Shown piece by piece: positions 7,135 through 9,219 of a DNA stretch of 9,219 nucleotides; position 1 is the stretch's first letter; each line of letters starts with the position of its first letter. The notes under the pieces are model-generated. The model was given only the letters and a program-made list of their open reading frames with translations. It ran no database searches and was not told the DNA's origin. A program made the position numbers and the translations under genes. Source of the DNA: an uncultured Alphaproteobacteria bacterium (GTDB lineage Bacteria > Pseudomonadota > Alphaproteobacteria > UBA7985 > CAJQQZ01); assembly GCA_905480445.1 (NCBI GenBank), contig CAJQQJ010000365.1, forward strand, positions 1-9,219. Direction: 5' to 3'.

Positions 7135-8238
7135 ATGAATCCGACCAAACTACTTTTGGCCAGTAGTTGCGCATTATTGTTAGTGTCAGGCTGCAATCAA
7201 TTACACGGTGTTGACGACGGCAGTGCTCCTGCACCAGCTGGTGTTCAAGTCGGCATCAGCGGTGACTCTAGTAACAGTTTCGCAACTCGACGTGCTAATG
7301 CACCTGCTGCCCCAGCGGTTCCACGATCAACGGCTGTGGCTTTTAACGGCGCCACAACAAGTGCCGCTGCTCTTTCATCGGTTCCGCCTAACGCCAAGCC
7401 TGGCGAATGTTGGGCAAGGGTGAAGATCGTTGGCAAAACACAGACTGTTGCAGAACAGGTGTTGGTGAAACCTGCAGGTCAGGAAGTCAAAATCATTCCA
7501 GCTCAATATGGCACAGTGACTGACACTGTTGTTATAAAGGAAGCTGAAGAAAGACTGCACACAGTCCCAGCTACCTATAGAACAATCCAGGAAGAGATCA
7601 TTGTTCGTCCAGAAGCAAGGAAGGTCATCCCTGTTCCTGCTAAGTACGACACTGTTCAAGAACAGGTTATGATCAGCCCCGCCAAACAAGTTTGGAAAAA
7701 GGGTAAAGGTCCAATCAGCCGCGTTGATTTAGCTACAGGCGAAATCATGTGCTTGGTTGAAGTACCAGCCAAATACAAGTCTGTTAAAAAGCGGGTACTC
7801 ATTCAGCCTGCGACGACCAGAACGGAAGTCATCCCTGCTGTTAAGAAAGTTATTAGCAAACGTGTGATTGACCAGCCCGCTCGTGTTGAGCGTCAGGTCA
7901 TCCCTGCGGTGACTAAGCAAGTTGAAAAGCGCGTCATCACTAATCCTGCCAAAGAGCATATTGTGAAGATCGAGCCTACATACAACACAGTTACAAGACA
8001 GGTCGTTGTTGAGCCTGAGCGTACTGTGTGGAAGTCAATTCTTTGCGAAACGAATACAACGCCTTCGCTTTTGAAGCGTGTTCAAGCGGCATTGTTGGCT
8101 AAAGGCTACAACCCTGGTCCAATCGACGGACAGTTCGGTTCAAGAACTCAGGCTGCTGTAGATCGCTATCAGGTTGCTAACGGTCAAAAAGCCGATGGCA
8201 TCACTATGGATACATTGCGTCAGCTTGGCGTGATCTAA
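7135..8238 (+). CDS. Repeat-containing lipoprotein with C-terminal peptidoglycan-binding domain
   Basis: This 367-residue exported lipoprotein has signal MNPTKLLLASSCALLLVSGC, lipobox V-S-G-C and lipidated Cys20; Asn21 fits outer-membrane sorting. Residues ~25-90 are an Ala/Pro/Ser-rich linker. Residues 102-304 consist of eight ~23-residue repeats of the form Y-x-T-V-x3-V-x-I-x-P-A...V-I-P-A. The fourth repeat contains an extra ~20 residues ending in TGEIMCLVEVPAKY. Three further cysteines occur at 92, 206 and 304. Residues 309-366 are a peptidoglycan-binding domain of the PF01471 type (RVQAALLAKGYNPGPIDGQF, then TQAAVDRYQ and DGITMDTLRQLG). It probably links the outer membrane to the cell wall; the role of the repeats is unknown. 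ATG 7135 is preferred, with AAGGGA (7118-7123) 11 bases upstream; a TTG three codons earlier sits too close to that site. A strong terminator follows, so it is probably monocistronic. Confidence 0.88.
   Translation: MNPTKLLLASSCALLLVSGCNQLHGVDDGSAPAPAGVQVGISGDSSNSFATRRANAPAAPAVPRSTAVAFNGATTSAAALSSVPPNAKPGECWARVKIVGKTQTVAEQVLVKPAGQEVKIIPAQYGTVTDTVVIKEAEERLHTVPATYRTIQEEIIVRPEARKVIPVPAKYDTVQEQVMISPAKQVWKKGKGPISRVDLATGEIMCLVEVPAKYKSVKKRVLIQPATTRTEVIPAVKKVISKRVIDQPARVERQVIPAVTKQVEKRVITNPAKEHIVKIEPTYNTVTRQVVVEPERTVWKSILCETNTTPSLLKRVQAALLAKGYNPGPIDGQFGSRTQAAVDRYQVANGQKADGITMDTLRQLGVI
7438..8046 (+). repeat. Eight tandem 23-residue protein repeats (~69-bp period)
   Basis: Within the lipoprotein the units begin at residues 102 (TQTVAEQVLV), 125 (YGTVTDTVVI), 148 (YRTIQEEIIV), 171 (YDTVQEQVMI), 214 (YKSVKKRVLI), 237 (KKVISKRVID), 260 (TKQVEKRVIT) and 283 (YNTVTRQVVV). 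All are 23 residues except unit 4 (43) and unit 8 (22, cut by the linker to the next domain). DNA identity between units is low, so the array is old. Alternating hydrophobic positions suggest beta strands separated by Pro-Ala turns. Confidence 0.85.
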
Positions 8239-8258
8239 GCTTTAAGTAAATAGCGACT

Positions 8259-8291
8259 AAAAAGGGGCTCAGAATTTCTGAGCCCCTTTTT
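8259..8291. terminator. Bidirectional intrinsic terminator between convergent lipoprotein genes
   Basis: A perfect 14-bp stem (8259-8272 with 8278-8291) surrounds a 5-base AATTT loop. The G+C core is GGGGCTCAG/CTGAGCCCC, flanked by A5 on the left and T5 on the right, so each transcript ends in a U-run. It lies 20 bases after the + strand stop and can also end the minus-strand OmpA-like transcript. Confidence 0.93.
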
Positions 8292-8411
8292 GTTTTCTAA
8301 ATTTACTGGACCAATTCCTTTTCTAGACTCATGCCCCAGATTTAGGAAAATTTCAGGGCCTGTTCGCGGTAGCTATTTCGCAAAGTACTCGCGGTTTCAG
8401 TTTGCTTAAAC
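8292..8411. other. Gap between terminator and OmpA-like stop
   Basis: These 120 bases contain no open frame or clear hairpin. They would be the 3' untranslated region of the OmpA-like transcript. Confidence 0.5.
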
Positions 8412-9089
8412 TTAACCTGCTTGGCCGCGGATTTTAATTTCAACACGCCTGTTGATTGAACGACCGGCTTCCGTTGCGTTTGATGCTTTAGGCTGAGAGA
8501 AGGCAAAACCAATGATGGACATCCGATTGTAACTCACGCCACGGGAAGACAAGAGTGACGCAACTGATTGTGCACGTCGTTCAGACAGTGATTGATTGAG
8601 CGCTTGTCCGCCTGAGCTGTCAGTATGGCCCTCGACAGTAACGATCGACTGCTCATATTTCCTCAGAATGTCTCCAACGGAATAAATAGGTCCATAGAAC
8701 TGCGGACTGACTGAACTGGAGTTAACAGCGAAAGTGACATCGCTTGGCATAACCAAGTTAATCTGATCGCCGACCCGCTGGACCTCAACATCAGTAGAAG
8801 CCAGACTTTGCCTCAGCTCTTTTTCCTGTTGATCCAAATAATGGCCAACTCCTGCGCCAGCGAGAGCACCGACACCGGCCCCGATTAGAGTTGCCTCAGT
8901 ATCACCACCAACCAGTTGTCCAACACCTGCACCGGCCAAAGCGCCCAATGCGGCACCTGAACCAGTGTTGTTCACTTCACCAGTTTGAGTACAGGCAGCC
9001 AGAAACAACAGACTGCTCGCCAATAAAAAGGATTTACGCATTTCGTACCCCATAATTAATCTTGTTGAGTTAATTTTTCTCAATTGCAT
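8412..9089 (-). CDS. OmpA/YiaD-family lipoprotein with glycine zipper
   Basis: An outer-membrane lipoprotein that binds peptidoglycan. In the 225-residue form the lipobox L-A-A-C lipidates Cys33, and Thr/Gln follow. Residues ~44-85 form a glycine zipper made of two related blocks (GAALGALAGAGVG and GAGVGALAGAGVG, 25 residues apart). Residues ~118-220 are an OmpA C-terminal domain: TVEGHTDSSG (151-160) with the diaminopimelate-binding Asp157, NQSLSERRAQSV (165-176) with Arg172, and NRRVEI (213-218). The start is uncertain. ATG 9089 has GAGGT (9096-9100) six bases upstream. ATG 9041 would give a 209-residue protein with a typical short lipoprotein signal (MRKSFLLASSLLFLAAC) and only a G-run as ribosome binding site. 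A promoter-like pair just upstream would favour 9041, because the GAGGT would then not be transcribed. The gene converges with the repeat lipoprotein and shares its terminator. Confidence 0.92.
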   Translation of the reverse strand: MQLRKINSTRLIMGYEMRKSFLLASSLLFLAACTQTGEVNNTGSGAALGALAGAGVGQLVGGDTEATLIGAGVGALAGAGVGHYLDQQEKELRQSLASTDVEVQRVGDQINLVMPSDVTFAVNSSSVSPQFYGPIYSVGDILRKYEQSIVTVEGHTDSSGGQALNQSLSERRAQSVASLLSSRGVSYNRMSIIGFAFSQPKASNATEAGRSINRRVEIKIRGQAG

Positions 9090-9100
9090 TTTGAGACCTC

Positions 9101-9129
9101 AGTATAAGGCCTATTTTCCCATCTGACAT
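9101..9129 (-). promoter_or_regulatory. Candidate promoter of the OmpA-like gene
   Basis: On the minus strand ATGTCA (9124-9129, four of six matches to TTGACA), a 17-base spacer and TATACT (9101-9106, five of six matches to TATAAT). Transcription would begin near 9094, only a few bases before ATG 9089 and ~50 bases before ATG 9041. Confidence 0.4.
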
Positions 9130-9219
9130 TACCGAATTAGCGATGGATTTCCAGTAGGATCAGTTATTTGCAACTTTTAGGGTTGGATATAGCCAATTTG
9201 GCATGGTTTCACGCCCCAT

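Noticed and set aside
7438..8046. CRISPR or DNA-level tandem repeat
   Set aside because: The ~69-bp periodicity is visible only in the protein; the DNA units differ strongly and there are no identical repeats with spacers.

Overview
The window carries chromosomal housekeeping genes of a Gram-negative bacterium: a fatty-acid beta-oxidation operon flanked by cell-envelope lipoprotein genes. The main beta-oxidation enzyme has the 3-hydroxyacyl-CoA dehydrogenase part first and the enoyl-CoA hydratase part last, the reverse of E. coli FadB. That order, together with the protein sequences, suggests an alphaproteobacterium of moderate G+C content, but this is an impression and no database search was made. 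No tRNA, rRNA, CRISPR array, insertion sequence or phage gene was seen.

Layout. Bases 2-862 (+) encode an unrecognised A+T-rich membrane protein with a lipoprotein-type signal and one later transmembrane helix. Bases 922-6601 (-) form the fad cluster, transcribed right to left: fadD-like acyl-CoA ligase (6601-4904), FadA-like thiolase (4848-3712), and the bifunctional dehydrogenase/hydratase (3705-1378). A second, detached copy of the last ~135 codons of the dehydrogenase/hydratase gene follows directly (922-1377). Bases 6602-7134 are a ~530-bp noncoding divergent region with candidate promoters and operator-like repeats. Bases 7135-8238 (+) encode a lipoprotein built of eight ~23-residue repeats plus a C-terminal peptidoglycan-binding domain. 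Bases 8259-8291 are a strong bidirectional terminator. Bases 8412-9089 (-) encode an OmpA/YiaD-type lipoprotein with a glycine zipper. Bases 9090-9219 are its upstream region.

How the genes work together. The ligase activates free fatty acids to acyl-CoA. An acyl-CoA dehydrogenase, not in this window, would make the enoyl-CoA. The bifunctional enzyme hydrates and oxidises it, and the thiolase releases acetyl-CoA. The two lipoproteins on the right are convergent, share a terminator, and both carry peptidoglycan-binding modules, so both probably tie the outer membrane to the cell wall.

Nothing here looks like a previously undescribed defence, mobile or biosynthetic system. The most unusual items are the fadB tail duplication, whose two copies differ almost only at synonymous sites, and the regular 23-residue repeat architecture of the lipoprotein at 7135-8238.
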